From assembly GCA_021647705.1 (NCBI GenBank), contig JAKIUF010000041.1, forward strand, positions 1 to 41,395: a DNA stretch of 41,395 nt, read 5' to 3'. The number at the start of each line of letters is the position of its first letter. Position 1 is the first letter of the stretch. The notes beneath the pieces were generated by a model that did no database searches, was not told where the DNA came from, and worked only from the letters and a program-made list of their open reading frames with translations. Positions 24,971 through 34,062 of this stretch are shown here, piece by piece. Source of the DNA: Gammaproteobacteria bacterium. Lineage in GTDB: Bacteria; Pseudomonadota; Gammaproteobacteria; SZUA-152. The translations under genes were made by a program, and so were the position numbers.

Positions 24971-25492
24971 ATGCCGTTTACACCTTTTCATATGGGACCT
25001 GGGATACTTGTTAAGGCTTTATTACAAGGCAGTTTTAGTTTGATGGTATTTGGGTGGGCGCAGATCATAATGGATATTCAGCCATTATTTGTGCTTATAA
25101 CAGGCGATGGTCATCTTCATGGTTTTTCACACACCTATGTTGGCGCAACACTATTGGCAGTATTTTCGGCATTATCGGGCAAGTATTTATCCGAAATCGG
25201 TCTAAAAATTATCGGTATTTCTGATCGATCAACGTCCGGTTCAACTCCGGTAAAAATTACGTGGGGGATTGCATTTATAAGCGCTTTTATTGGCACGTAC
25301 AGCCATGTGATACTGGATAGCATAATGCACAGTGATGTGGAGCCCTTTTACCCTTTTTCACAAGAAAATGAAATTTTAGGGCTAATCACAATCCCCCAAC
25401 TGCATATGCTTTGCATATATAGCGCATTGGCAGGTGGAATAATTTATTATTCAGTGCAGTATGTACGTAAGAAATATAACCAAAAGGGTTAG
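24971..25492 (+). CDS. Small inner-membrane protein, DUF4184/YdjM-like putative metal-dependent hydrolase
   Basis: A 173-residue membrane protein with about four helices. The N-terminus (MPFTPFHMGPGILVKALL), a D-x-Q-P-L motif (IIMDIQPLF), HLHGFSHT and SHVILDSIMHSD place conserved His and Asp at helix ends, as in the membrane-bound metal-dependent hydrolases of the DUF457/DUF4184/YdjM group. No function has been assigned to this group with confidence. The ATG has AAGGA 6 bases upstream. The gene is AT-rich compared with the respiratory genes, lies alone on the plus strand and converges with fructokinase. The family call rests on motif memory and is only moderate. Confidence 0.6.
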   Translation: MPFTPFHMGPGILVKALLQGSFSLMVFGWAQIIMDIQPLFVLITGDGHLHGFSHTYVGATLLAVFSALSGKYLSEIGLKIIGISDRSTSGSTPVKITWGIAFISAFIGTYSHVILDSIMHSDVEPFYPFSQENEILGLITIPQLHMLCIYSALAGGIIYYSVQYVRKKYNQKG

Positions 25493-25494
25493 GC

Positions 25495-25509
25495 GGGGCT
25501 TAACGCCCC
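25495..25509. terminator. Short GC hairpin between convergent genes
   Basis: GGGGC-ttaac-GCCCC forms a 5-bp GC stem in the 17-base gap between two convergent stops. There is no T-run on either side, so it is only a candidate bidirectional terminator. Confidence 0.35.
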
Positions 25510-26367
25510 CTAGGCGGTAGCTCCCTGCTGCAAACAAATCTTCGCGGCGAATTTCAGTGCTTTATTTAATGTTTCTGTTATTGACCACCCCTGCAATATT
25601 CCGGCAATGGTGACAGCACTAAAAGCATCACCTGCACCAACAGTATCAATAATATTTTTTACTGGCACAGATTCACCTTCCACGATGCCCTCCTTGCTCA
25701 ACACAAAAGCCCCTTGCGCACCACGAGTGACAATAAGCCGTTCTAACTGGCAAGTTGCAAACAACTCCTTTGCATAAACTTGCAATTCGGGGCCATCGCT
25801 CATGGTCCGGCGGGTCACTTCGCACAATTCTTCGTCATTGAGTTTTACCCAGGTAGCACGCTGTAAAATACTTTCAAGCAGAGACATTTCCCACCAGGGC
25901 TCACGCAAATTCAGATCAAGAAAAACGGGTGCATTTGTTTTTTGCAATAGGATATCCAGTGCGTTTCTTGATGATTCTGTCCGCAAGGCCAAACTGCCGT
26001 GATAAACCAGTGCCGGTGTGTCTTCTGGCAATGCATTCAGCGCAGCCTGCGCATTGATATAATCGTATGCCTGCTTTGTTACGATGTCATAACCGGGCTG
26101 GCCATCCTGAAGTGTCACCACAACCTGGCCAGTGGGATAACAATCGCTGATTTGTATGCCGGATATGTCCATACCCTTTTCACTCAGGGTAGTACGTACA
26201 GCATCTCCATGATCGTCATTTCCCACACAGCTAATCAACAACGGTGCGCAGGAAAATCCTTGCAGGTGCCAAGCAACATTAAACGGTGCGCCACCCAATA
26301 CCACCTGACCATCAGGAAAACAGTCAAACAGAACTTCGCCAAAAATAATGGGGCGAGCTTGAGTCAT
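25510..26367 (-). CDS. Fructokinase, PfkB family
   Basis: A 285-residue ribokinase-superfamily sugar kinase. The start FGEVLFDCFPDGQVVLGGAPFNVAWHL holds the sugar-binding GGAPFN motif of fructokinases; the C-terminal signature DTVGAGDAFSA holds the catalytic Asp and anion hole. It phosphorylates fructose to fructose 6-phosphate, the co-substrate of sucrose-phosphate synthase. It follows that gene by 37 bases on the same strand, as in the sucrose operons of methanotrophs and ammonia oxidisers. It may recycle fructose when sucrose is broken down. Confidence 0.9.
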   Translation of the reverse strand: MTQARPIIFGEVLFDCFPDGQVVLGGAPFNVAWHLQGFSCAPLLISCVGNDDHGDAVRTTLSEKGMDISGIQISDCYPTGQVVVTLQDGQPGYDIVTKQAYDYINAQAALNALPEDTPALVYHGSLALRTESSRNALDILLQKTNAPVFLDLNLREPWWEMSLLESILQRATWVKLNDEELCEVTRRTMSDGPELQVYAKELFATCQLERLIVTRGAQGAFVLSKEGIVEGESVPVKNIIDTVGAGDAFSAVTIAGILQGWSITETLNKALKFAAKICLQQGATA

Positions 26368-26404
26368 TTTTATACCTGCCTTGGTTTAGGAGTGCGTGCG
26401 TTCC

Positions 26405-28609
26405 CTATTCACCGGGAATAACAATATCACCCAGAAAATCATAATGCGCCATACCTTCCAGAATTCCCCAGGCAAAACGGCTTTCCGCAAAGTACACCCG
26501 CTCACGCCCTTTGAGTCGTGCAAGCTCGGGGCTGTAGTTACCCACTACCAGCCCCAAAGTATTACCTCGCAACATATCTTCATCATTACCAGAGTCACCT
26601 GCAACTAAAATACGTTCTGGAGGAAGCCCCCACTTAATCGATAAATAACGAATTGCCAAACCCTTTGATGCACGCACAGGCAACAGGTCCAAAAACTCGC
26701 CATGCGAATAAATAAGTTTGGCATGCAGGTCAAGATGGCGTAAATGCGCCTGAATTTTTCGCACTGTAGGCGCTTTTTTGGGGTCAATAAAATAACTGAT
26801 TTTATGTTCACGCTGAACGTTGTCAGCTTGCATTTTCAAGCCAGGAATATCGACCAATGCTTTGCGCAGCTCTTTGGGTTTCCAGCGATAATCCACATGC
26901 TGCTTCCAAGCATAGTCTTCCAACATACCATGACCGTAATGAATTTCGCTGCCCACTGAAGTGATTAAAAAATCCGGGGCTGGCAGATTTTCTGACTTTA
27001 TAACATCCTGCGCACTTTCCAGCTTTCGCCCGGTAGCGAATGCCAGACCAATTTTGTGGTGAGCATTTAATTTCCGCCCATCCTTGAGCGTTTTGATCAG
27101 CGCTTTAAGTGCCTTGTCGTCTCCCAGTATTGTATTGTCGATATCACACACTAAAATACGATCAAGAATCGGTAGACGGGATTTTTTTCGGGTAGAAACC
27201 TGATGGTTGGCACGGCGCGGCTTTTCAATAACCCGTTGAATAATCCGCACATAATTGTCAGCATGGCTTTCCCATGAAAAATATTTATGCGCGCCATCAA
27301 GCCCGTTTTTCGACCATTGACTCCAACGACGTTTATTATTTAATGCGCCAAAAATGCTATTTCCCAGGGCATCAGCATCCAGCGGATCAATCAGCACACC
27401 ATTTTTGCACAAATCAATAATATCGCGAGGCCCGCCATCCTCAGTGGCAATAATGGGCAAACCACAAGCGGCAGCTTCAATCAGCGTTAACCCAAACGGC
27501 TCTGTTAATGCTGGATTCACAAACACACCTTTGCTTTTTGCCGCCATACGGAACAAATCTTCAATGTGTTCTGACTGGTGATGTTTTGGGTAAGCCGCAC
27601 AGCCATAAAGATCATATTTATCAAATAGCAATAATAATTGTGTCAGCACTTCACGTGCGCCTTTGTCCAGCTCACTGATATCATCGCGATTACCTGCCAC
27701 AATCACCAGATTGGCCATTTCACGCAAAGCTTTGTTTTCACCAAAGGCCCGTACCAATGTCTCCAGATTTTTTCGCTCATCCGGTCGGGCAATAGCCAAC
27801 ACCATGGGTTTTTTAGGATTATTTAAAAAACGTGAAAGCACGGCCTCCATGGGTGAAGCGCTTTCCTGTGTATTTGGTTTGCGGAACCGATTTAAATCCA
27901 CTCCTGGCGGAATGACCGTCATACGCCGCGGGTGATAGTTCTCGTAAATTTGATATTGTTCTTCCACTTCCTGATTGGTACTGGCGACCATCAGATTCGC
28001 ATTACCCAGAGTCACTTCTTCAGCTTCAATACGCTGAGTGAGGTTATATTGTGATTCGATGCTGGATTTTTTCAATCCCTTTTCTAATAAACGCTGTTGT
28101 TTTACCCTGCCCAAGGAGTGCCCGGTAAAAGCCATAGGCACACCCAACAATTGAGCCAGACGTGTTGCCACATAACCCGCATCAGCATAATGACCATGAA
28201 TAAAGTCTGGCATGCGCCCAACTCGACGAACATGCTGCAAAACATTGTCAACAAAAGCGTCAAGGTGTGGCCACAACACTTCTTTGCGTAAATATCGCCG
28301 GGGTCCACAGGGAATGCGTACAATGCGTGCATTGCTATTGACGCCAGAAGAATCCGTCAGTATTTCATAAGGCTCGGCATAAATATCATCTACTTTGCTA
28401 TCAAACACCTGGCGGGTGAGCAGGTCTACCTGCCCTACACCTGGATGCTTTACCAAAGCTTGTGCCAGCTCAACAACATATTTTATTTGGCCACCAGTAT
28501 CTGCATCTCGACCTAACTCTAAATTGTTTCCCTTGACCAACCCATGAATACTGACAAGCATGATATACAAGCCATCATCTTTTAATGCTTTTTGCTCTGT
28601 ATCTGGCAT
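26405..28609 (-). CDS. sps: Bidomain sucrose-phosphate synthase / sucrose-phosphate phosphatase
   Basis: A protein of about 734 residues. The N-terminal GT-B glycosyltransferase (family GT4, about residues 20-460) has SIHGLVKGNNLELGRDADTGGQIKYVVELA, the sugar-nucleotide region and the EPFGLTLIEAAACGLP (E-x7-E) motif. The C-terminal HAD domain (about 480-730) has DIDNTILGDD, ATGRK and GDSGNDEDML. It would join UDP- or ADP-glucose to fructose 6-phosphate and then remove the phosphate, giving sucrose, a compatible solute. The HAD triad looks intact, so the phosphatase half is probably active. I prefer the ATG at 28609 (MPDTEQ), which has GGCGGA just upstream; the ATG at 28630 has no ribosome site. 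Confidence 0.92.
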   Translation of the reverse strand: MPDTEQKALKDDGLYIMLVSIHGLVKGNNLELGRDADTGGQIKYVVELAQALVKHPGVGQVDLLTRQVFDSKVDDIYAEPYEILTDSSGVNSNARIVRIPCGPRRYLRKEVLWPHLDAFVDNVLQHVRRVGRMPDFIHGHYADAGYVATRLAQLLGVPMAFTGHSLGRVKQQRLLEKGLKKSSIESQYNLTQRIEAEEVTLGNANLMVASTNQEVEEQYQIYENYHPRRMTVIPPGVDLNRFRKPNTQESASPMEAVLSRFLNNPKKPMVLAIARPDERKNLETLVRAFGENKALREMANLVIVAGNRDDISELDKGAREVLTQLLLLFDKYDLYGCAAYPKHHQSEHIEDLFRMAAKSKGVFVNPALTEPFGLTLIEAAACGLPIIATEDGGPRDIIDLCKNGVLIDPLDADALGNSIFGALNNKRRWSQWSKNGLDGAHKYFSWESHADNYVRIIQRVIEKPRRANHQVSTRKKSRLPILDRILVCDIDNTILGDDKALKALIKTLKDGRKLNAHHKIGLAFATGRKLESAQDVIKSENLPAPDFLITSVGSEIHYGHGMLEDYAWKQHVDYRWKPKELRKALVDIPGLKMQADNVQREHKISYFIDPKKAPTVRKIQAHLRHLDLHAKLIYSHGEFLDLLPVRASKGLAIRYLSIKWGLPPERILVAGDSGNDEDMLRGNTLGLVVGNYSPELARLKGRERVYFAESRFAWGILEGMAHYDFLGDIVIPGE

Positions 28610-28651
28610 AAATTTCCGCCGATATTCCATTGTAGCAAGAGTGATTAAGTA

Positions 28652-29164
28652 TTATTTTTTAGTATTGTCAGAAAAGCCATTTTCACCAATAAACACCTGT
28701 GTACTCGGCGTAATAGCACTAAACAATTTAATAACATCTGTATTGCACATTTTCACACAACCGTGTGAACTTGGCACACCCATCTCATCCTCATCGGGAC
28801 AGCCATGTATATAGATATAACGACGCATGGTATCCACCGCACCCAGACGATTTTTACCGGGCTCCAGACCCGACAACCACAAAATACGTGTCAGCACCCA
28901 ATCACGATTCGGAAATGCCCGCCGTAAGTCTGGTGAATAAACCTCACCGGTATTACGCCGCCCGACAAAAACAGCATTAGTTTTTGCATCTCCGCCGATC
29001 ATTGCCCGCACCTGATGCCACCCACGGGGGGTACGCTCACTATCAGCCTGTTCACCCACCCCATTTTTTGCGCTGGCAATCGCCACATCCATGGCAACTG
29101 TATCGCCTTTGAGCAACTGTAAACGTTGCTCTGCAACATTAACAACAATCAGATCTTTCACCAC
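28652..29164 (-). CDS. L,D-transpeptidase catalytic-domain (YkuD) protein
   Basis: A 170-residue protein consisting almost wholly of a YkuD domain. The motif HGCPDEDEMGVPSSHGCVKM gives His and the nucleophile Cys136 in SHGC. Enzymes of this family make 3-3 crosslinks in peptidoglycan or attach proteins to it, acting in the periplasm, yet this one has no signal peptide. A frame of MVKDLIVVNVAEQRLQLL begins directly with the domain, so export must be by another route or the role differs. Start is GTG-GTG with GAGG 5-8 bases upstream. It is 42 bases upstream of sps on the same strand and may be co-transcribed. Confidence 0.88.
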   Translation of the reverse strand: MVKDLIVVNVAEQRLQLLKGDTVAMDVAIASAKNGVGEQADSERTPRGWHQVRAMIGGDAKTNAVFVGRRNTGEVYSPDLRRAFPNRDWVLTRILWLSGLEPGKNRLGAVDTMRRYIYIHGCPDEDEMGVPSSHGCVKMCNTDVIKLFSAITPSTQVFIGENGFSDNTKK

Positions 29165-29309
29165 TGAGACCTCACAAAATATCTGTCACGCAATACGCTA
29201 TGAGCAATATACGTTAAGTTTTCACAAACATTAAGCGATTTCAACATCCTATGCGGATTGGAAGATAAAATGGATAACATTACAGTTCGACCAATAACAT
29301 GAACTCTTT

Positions 29310-29478
29310 AGGAGCGTGCATGTAATAACTTCTCGGTTTTGCAGCCCGTCTTCGCCCGTTCTTCCATCACAAAAGCTCGAAATAGAACGACTATTTTTGC
29401 GCTTTTGTTCAATCAGAACGAACGAATACGCACTAAATCCGGGCGCTAAACCGAGAAATTATTACATGCACGTCCCTT
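29310..29478. mobile_element. Long foldback element (169 bases)
   Basis: Terminal inverted repeats of about 30 bases: GTGCATGTAATAA(c/t)TTCTCGGTTT with one mismatch in the core 24, plus looser AGG outer bases. Pairing continues inward (CGTTCTTCCATCACAAAAGC against CGTTCTGATTGAACAAAAGC) to a central AAATAG-aacga-CTATTT. The whole element is thus one imperfect palindrome without coding capacity. It sits in the 407-base gap between the serine hydrolase end and the L,D-transpeptidase start. Rest of that gap: no gene seen. Confidence 0.65.
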
Positions 29479-29571
29479 AGCTTGAAGGACATGGAAATGA
29501 TTTTTTTACTGTGTCTTTCGTTAGCATGCCCATATGGGACACCATGCTTCTTATTTCCCAGCCTGCAAGCG

Positions 29572-30630
29572 TTAGTATTTTTTGCTCTGTATTTGGTGCA
29601 AGATTTTTGTATAATTTTCAATATTCCGATTGCTCAACAAATCATGTTTAAGCATTCCTGCTGTCAAGGAATATACAAAATATTGCATAAGCGTCAGATT
29701 TTTTAAAAATAGCGCCAGTTCGACTTTATCTCCATTCTTAAAGGTTTCATAAACTGCCATCGTCAGAACAAATAAAGTTTCTCCTTCTTTTTCACCACTG
29801 TGAATAATCCTGGTTGATTTGAAAGGCTGCTTCATGATTTGATACACATATTCTCTCTCTTTGGCAGAAAGATATTTTTCACTATTCATCCCGTTTAGAA
29901 TATGCACATATTCCCGTGCGGTTCCCTGCACAAACCAGCCGCTAAATAATTTCTGCTTTTCTATGGTTATATCTTTTTTTGATATGGACTTATTGATGCT
30001 TTTATTTTTTAGCCTGGAATGCATTTCATAACTCAACCTAATATATTCTGTTTTTCCCATACGCTCCAAATCTTGCATACTGTGGTCTCTCAATACCAAA
30101 AGACTGGAACCAAACGGGTACAGTTTTTCATGTTTAGCAAGGCCGAATTTATTGATGATATCGTTTATCTTATCAAAACCAAGCTTTTCAAATAAATATT
30201 CCGTATTTGCATTTGAGCTAAACCTCATCATCCCTCTAGCCACTTCTAAAAGCGGGACTGTTTCTTCCTTCACCAAACCACGGCTCTTTATTTTCTTTAA
30301 CCAGGATTGATGTGCCCCTCCATCGGTATTTTTTATAAAATATTTTTCCAAATCTGACAGGAATATACTTTCTTCCGGGTTTACATCATTGTTAGCGGCT
30401 TGCCTGGCGAACGCTATCGCCACTATTATTTTTACAGTGCTTGCCAGGGGCATAAGCTCATCAGCATTTTTTTTCAGTATAGTTTTTCCATTCCTGACCA
30501 GACATACAGAGCCATTTACTGCTTCACCTGCGATATAACGCATAATTTTTGATGGTGAATATTTTAACCAAAGAAATAACAAAACTACTGCAATAATTAG
30601 AACCCCCACCCCCACCAACCACAAAATCAT
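29572..30630 (-). CDS. Beta-lactamase-fold serine hydrolase, membrane anchored
   Basis: A 352-residue protein with one N-terminal helix (about residues 2-22) and a periplasmic domain of the beta-lactamase2/PBP-like type. The nucleophile motif is S-T-V-K (Ser64-Lys67) in MPLASTVKII; the second motif is S-S-N (138-140) in MMRFSSNANTEYLF; a likely third is HSG in RIIHSGEKEG, replacing KTG. These three are in the order expected for class A beta-lactamase relatives. The lack of an obvious Glu166-type loop and the anchor make a cell-wall or esterase role as likely as antibiotic hydrolysis. Codon use is much richer in A and T (many AAA, AAT, ATT) than the neighbours, suggesting transfer. Confidence 0.75.
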   Translation of the reverse strand: MILWLVGVGVLIIAVVLLFLWLKYSPSKIMRYIAGEAVNGSVCLVRNGKTILKKNADELMPLASTVKIIVAIAFARQAANNDVNPEESIFLSDLEKYFIKNTDGGAHQSWLKKIKSRGLVKEETVPLLEVARGMMRFSSNANTEYLFEKLGFDKINDIINKFGLAKHEKLYPFGSSLLVLRDHSMQDLERMGKTEYIRLSYEMHSRLKNKSINKSISKKDITIEKQKLFSGWFVQGTAREYVHILNGMNSEKYLSAKEREYVYQIMKQPFKSTRIIHSGEKEGETLFVLTMAVYETFKNGDKVELALFLKNLTLMQYFVYSLTAGMLKHDLLSNRNIENYTKILHQIQSKKY

Positions 30631-31198
30631 TACTATTTTCCTTTCAGTATCGAAATAAAAAGGGATCAGGTTACGAATTGTAGTACATTCAGAGAAAGAA
30701 GACCTTTTTCAGGCTACTTCATTAACATGATGACTTTCGTCTGCCGATAGACTTCAGACTCTTCGCCCTCTGTCTATCAAGCCCGCGATGCATTCTTGTG
30801 ACCTCTCTCTGGGTGACAATTCAACCACAAGCTTAAACAACAGATGACCGGTCACCAAACAAAAAATGATAATGCCTCATTAAACCGAGCTGAAAAAACT
30901 ACGCGAACAACGTATTAAAACGCCCGGAGATAACTGAGTGAGTAGAAATGGGAAAGTTCAAAACGAGAGTTATTGCGATGGATGAAGTTGGGATATAACC
31001 CAATATACGAAATATCTGAATTAAAAAGGTTTTGACATTATAGCCTCACGTTTCACATGAACAGAATATAGCCATCGGCAACCCTTTCCCATGAGAATGG
31101 CCTCCCCCGTGTGATTCAAACAGGGGAGGCCCGCTGCAACAACATTTATCTGGCAAGAAAAAATATCACCATATGATGGCGCAACACATACTAATGAA
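30631..31198. other. Intergenic region with no recognised gene
   Basis: There are 568 bases between two minus-strand genes. It must hold the promoter of the serine hydrolase and the end of the cytochrome-lipoprotein transcript. No open frame with ribosome site or family feature was found. A 9-bp hairpin at 31099-31131 is listed separately. Confidence 0.5.
31099..31131 (-). terminator. Hairpin downstream of the cytochrome lipoprotein
   Basis: GGCCTCCCC / GGGGAGGCC, a perfect 9-bp GC-rich stem with a 15-base loop, about 70 bases past the stop of the cytochrome lipoprotein gene. No T-run follows on the minus strand, so it may slow or end transcription or protect the 3' end. Confidence 0.5.
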
Positions 31199-33832
31199 CT
31201 ACAGACTCAGGATAAAATCAGCCAAAGCTTCGATATTGACATCTGATACACGCGGCGAGTAGGGAGGCATTGTTGCATTACCCCAGTTGCCTCTTCCACC
31301 ATTTTTGATCTTATCAATCAATATGGCTTTTGCATTAGCCGTGCCTTTATATTCGTCAGCAATATCTCTCCATGAGGGACCGAGAAATGGATCATCAATA
31401 CCATGGCATGCCAAACAGCCACTTTCCCGCGCCAAATCCAGATCACCAACAACAGGCTCAGCGGCTACGACTACCGTCTTCACACGGTCGATATCATCTC
31501 CTAAACCCGTCGCAGTAACACGGACAGGGGTTGTGATCAGGCTACCACTCAGCAGTCCGACATCCACCAAAGGATCCACCGTAATGGTGCGGTTTTCACC
31601 GCTGCCCAGTGTACCCAATATCCAGAAAGCTTCTTGGGCATCCATACATGCTGCCCCACAACCTGTCGCATCTGGCTCGGCATCATGTGCAGCGTCAAAT
31701 TGGAGCCCAGGCGGTACGCGAAGCAGTACGCTAACGTCATTAACAGGCGCAGCGGATACGTTGCTGATACTGAATTCATAACGCAAACGCTCACCCGTCG
31801 CGACCGGGTCGGGAGTAGTGCTGATATCGAGCGTAAGGGGAAACGTTTTTTCGACAATGGTCAGCACCCGCTCAGCGCTGGCATCAAGGCTTGCTCCTCC
31901 ATCATGACGTAACTCTGTACGGATGGAGAGAATCTGGCCAGCGATAGCTGTTGCATTTACGGTGCCTTCGATGGTGCGCCGCAGAGCATGACCGACGGCG
32001 AGACTGCTTACATCCCAGACAATGTCGCCAGTAACAGCATCTTCGGTGCCACCATCGCTGACGCTATCCACACTGATCGCTGCGGGTAGGATGGTGCGCA
32101 ATTCCACGTTATCAAGCGCCGCGCTGTCAACATTGCCAACATCAACAATGAGGGTCAGGCTGTCGCCCGGCATGAGCGGATCCTCCGAAGCACTCATGGC
32201 CAGTTGTGATTTGGGGGTGTTATTCACCGCCACCGTCCTGGACACACTGATGATATCGCTAATACTGGAAGAGGTGACCCGTACAGATGCGCTGATCTGC
32301 TCATCTGCCAACACGCCGGGGAGAACCTGTGCATTGATGGTGATGCTACGACTTTCACCTTCAGCCAGCGAGCCCATTGCCCACACCGCTTCCTGGCCAT
32401 CAGTGCAGGTTATTCCGCAACCTTCTGCATTTGGCTCAGCATCATTTTCAGCATTAAACTGGAGTTCTGTCGGTAGCGTATACACTACGGAGACATCATT
32501 GACCGGCTGCGCTGATACATTACTCACCGTCATTGTGTAAAGCGCTCTTCCATCTGCGCTCACTGGCCCATTAATAGAGACTTCAAGCAAAAGCGATGGG
32601 GTGACGGTCAACGACAATGTGGTTTGAGTTTCACTCGCATTGTCGCGAACTGTCAGCTGCGCGGTAAAATCACCACTCGAAGCGTAAGTATGTTCCTGCG
32701 ATGCAATATTGGCGCAATCATCAATACTGTAATCGTCTGTCCCATCATTATTGATATCAAGTGCGCAGGTCAGTGAGTCACCCTCTGGGTCACTGACCTG
32801 CCAATAAAAGGTAGTCGCTACCGTCGAATAAGCCGGGTTTGGATCTACTGTGAACTGGCTGATAACCGGCGATGTCGATAACACCGTCAGCTCAATCGAT
32901 GTTTGCACCGAAGCGTTCGTGGCATCTTCAACAGTCAAACGAACCTGATAAACGCCTGCCTGCGTGTAGGTATGCGCCTGTGAAGTATTGCTGGCACAGT
33001 CGCTGATGGTGTAGTCATCCATGCCATCCGCATCGACATCCAATTTGCAGGTTAATGTGCCGCCATCGCCACCACTAACATCCCAACCAAAGATCGTGGA
33101 ACTGCCAGTTTTTGGGGTTTCGGGAGTTGCAGAAAAACTCTCGATTTTCGGTGGTAAAGGGGTGTTTGCTTCAGTGACCTTCACGCTCACATTCTGTTGT
33201 ACCGGCGCATTAACACCATCCACAACGGTCAGACGTACCTGATAATCCCCCGCCTGCGTATAAGTGTGTATTTGCGAGGTATTGTTGGCGCAATCGTCAA
33301 TGGTGTATTCGTTTGAGCCATCTGCGTCAACATCCAAACTGCAAGTCAATGTATCACTTTCTGCATCAGTAATATTCCAGCTGACGGTCACTGACATACC
33401 AACATTCACGCTGGCAGGGGTTACCGTCATATTATCGATAACCGGTGCAGCATTCAGTGTGGCATTAACAGTAATTGCAATTGTGTCGGTATCTGTCGCT
33501 CCGTCACTGTCTGTGGCTTTTAACGTAACGGTATGACTACCGACGGAAAGCGTGGAGAAGACATCTGTACCTGTGCCCAGTTGGCCATCAATCTGGGAGG
33601 ACCATATGAGGCTGGCTCCATTCAATGCGCCGTCTTCATCATCCACACCTCGACCGACGAAGAGAATATTACGGCTCCCCGAGTGAACGCTTCCATTCGT
33701 CGGGCTGCTGATAACCGCTGTAGGTGCTAAGTTGGCGGTGTCATCCTCATCGGGATCATTCTCTTCGCCACAGGCTCCCAGTAACAACGATAAAGAAATA
33801 ACAACACCCTGAATCCACTTCACTGAAGACAT
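31199..33832 (-). CDS. Multidomain lipoprotein: PKD and DUF11-type repeats with C-terminal cytochrome c
   Basis: An 877-residue predicted lipoprotein (lipobox LLGAC, Cys21). After an acidic linker come an Ig/PKD-like domain (about 35-125), three related PKD-type domains (about 127-415), three DUF11/CARDB-like beta domains (about 420-785) and a class I cytochrome c (about 800-877). The haem motif is CLACH (about residue 804) and the Met ligand is in ATMPPYSPR. Each of the three PKD domains has the pattern LTC-LD(V/I)(D/N)-DG-Y-I-DCA, i.e. a D-x-D-x-DG calcium-type loop bracketed by two Cys. The cytochrome part resembles small c551/c8-like domains. The likely role is a membrane-tethered electron carrier held on a long rod, outer-membrane or periplasmic; this is inferred. 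No operon partner: over 700 bases separate it from the ABC genes. Confidence 0.85.
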   Translation of the reverse strand: MSSVKWIQGVVISLSLLLGACGEENDPDEDDTANLAPTAVISSPTNGSVHSGSRNILFVGRGVDDEDGALNGASLIWSSQIDGQLGTGTDVFSTLSVGSHTVTLKATDSDGATDTDTIAITVNATLNAAPVIDNMTVTPASVNVGMSVTVSWNITDAESDTLTCSLDVDADGSNEYTIDDCANNTSQIHTYTQAGDYQVRLTVVDGVNAPVQQNVSVKVTEANTPLPPKIESFSATPETPKTGSSTIFGWDVSGGDGGTLTCKLDVDADGMDDYTISDCASNTSQAHTYTQAGVYQVRLTVEDATNASVQTSIELTVLSTSPVISQFTVDPNPAYSTVATTFYWQVSDPEGDSLTCALDINNDGTDDYSIDDCANIASQEHTYASSGDFTAQLTVRDNASETQTTLSLTVTPSLLLEVSINGPVSADGRALYTMTVSNVSAQPVNDVSVVYTLPTELQFNAENDAEPNAEGCGITCTDGQEAVWAMGSLAEGESRSITINAQVLPGVLADEQISASVRVTSSSISDIISVSRTVAVNNTPKSQLAMSASEDPLMPGDSLTLIVDVGNVDSAALDNVELRTILPAAISVDSVSDGGTEDAVTGDIVWDVSSLAVGHALRRTIEGTVNATAIAGQILSIRTELRHDGGASLDASAERVLTIVEKTFPLTLDISTTPDPVATGERLRYEFSISNVSAAPVNDVSVLLRVPPGLQFDAAHDAEPDATGCGAACMDAQEAFWILGTLGSGENRTITVDPLVDVGLLSGSLITTPVRVTATGLGDDIDRVKTVVVAAEPVVGDLDLARESGCLACHGIDDPFLGPSWRDIADEYKGTANAKAILIDKIKNGGRGNWGNATMPPYSPRVSDVNIEALADFILSL

Positions 33833-33973
33833 AACGTCTTTCCTCCAATCCCTTGTTTTTTGATTTTGTAACGACTCAGCCCAGCAGTAATTACCTCAGC
33901 CAAACACATACCTTCCAGCCATTAACCTAATGTTCCATCAAGGTTATTTGGCCATATGCCGGAGCCTGTTAAC

Positions 33974-34062
33974 GTTTTATTATTGTCACTGCTGCACCCT
34001 GCGGCATTTTTCTTCTTTAGTAGGGCGAAAAAAAACAATGCCAGTGGTGACGATAATAAAAC
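33974..34062. repeat. Imperfect inverted repeat upstream of the cytochrome lipoprotein
   Basis: Arms GTTTTATTATTGTCAC (33974-33989) and GTGACGATAATAAAAC (34047-34062) pair with one mismatch. Looser pairing extends outward (GTTAAC against GTTGAT) and inward (GCATT). It lies 140-230 bases ahead of the start at 33832 and could be a structured leader or an old foldback element. The remainder of 33833-34572 holds the family-B copy 3 and no gene. Confidence 0.5.

Noticed and set aside
29572-30630. Antibiotic-resistance beta-lactamase
   Set aside because: Only the fold motifs are present; the anchor, the altered third motif and lack of a clear Glu166-type loop do not support naming it a resistance enzyme.
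30880-30940. Possible gene relic (frame ending ELKKLREQRIKTPGDN)
   Set aside because: Short, no start or ribosome site, and no match to a family that I can name.
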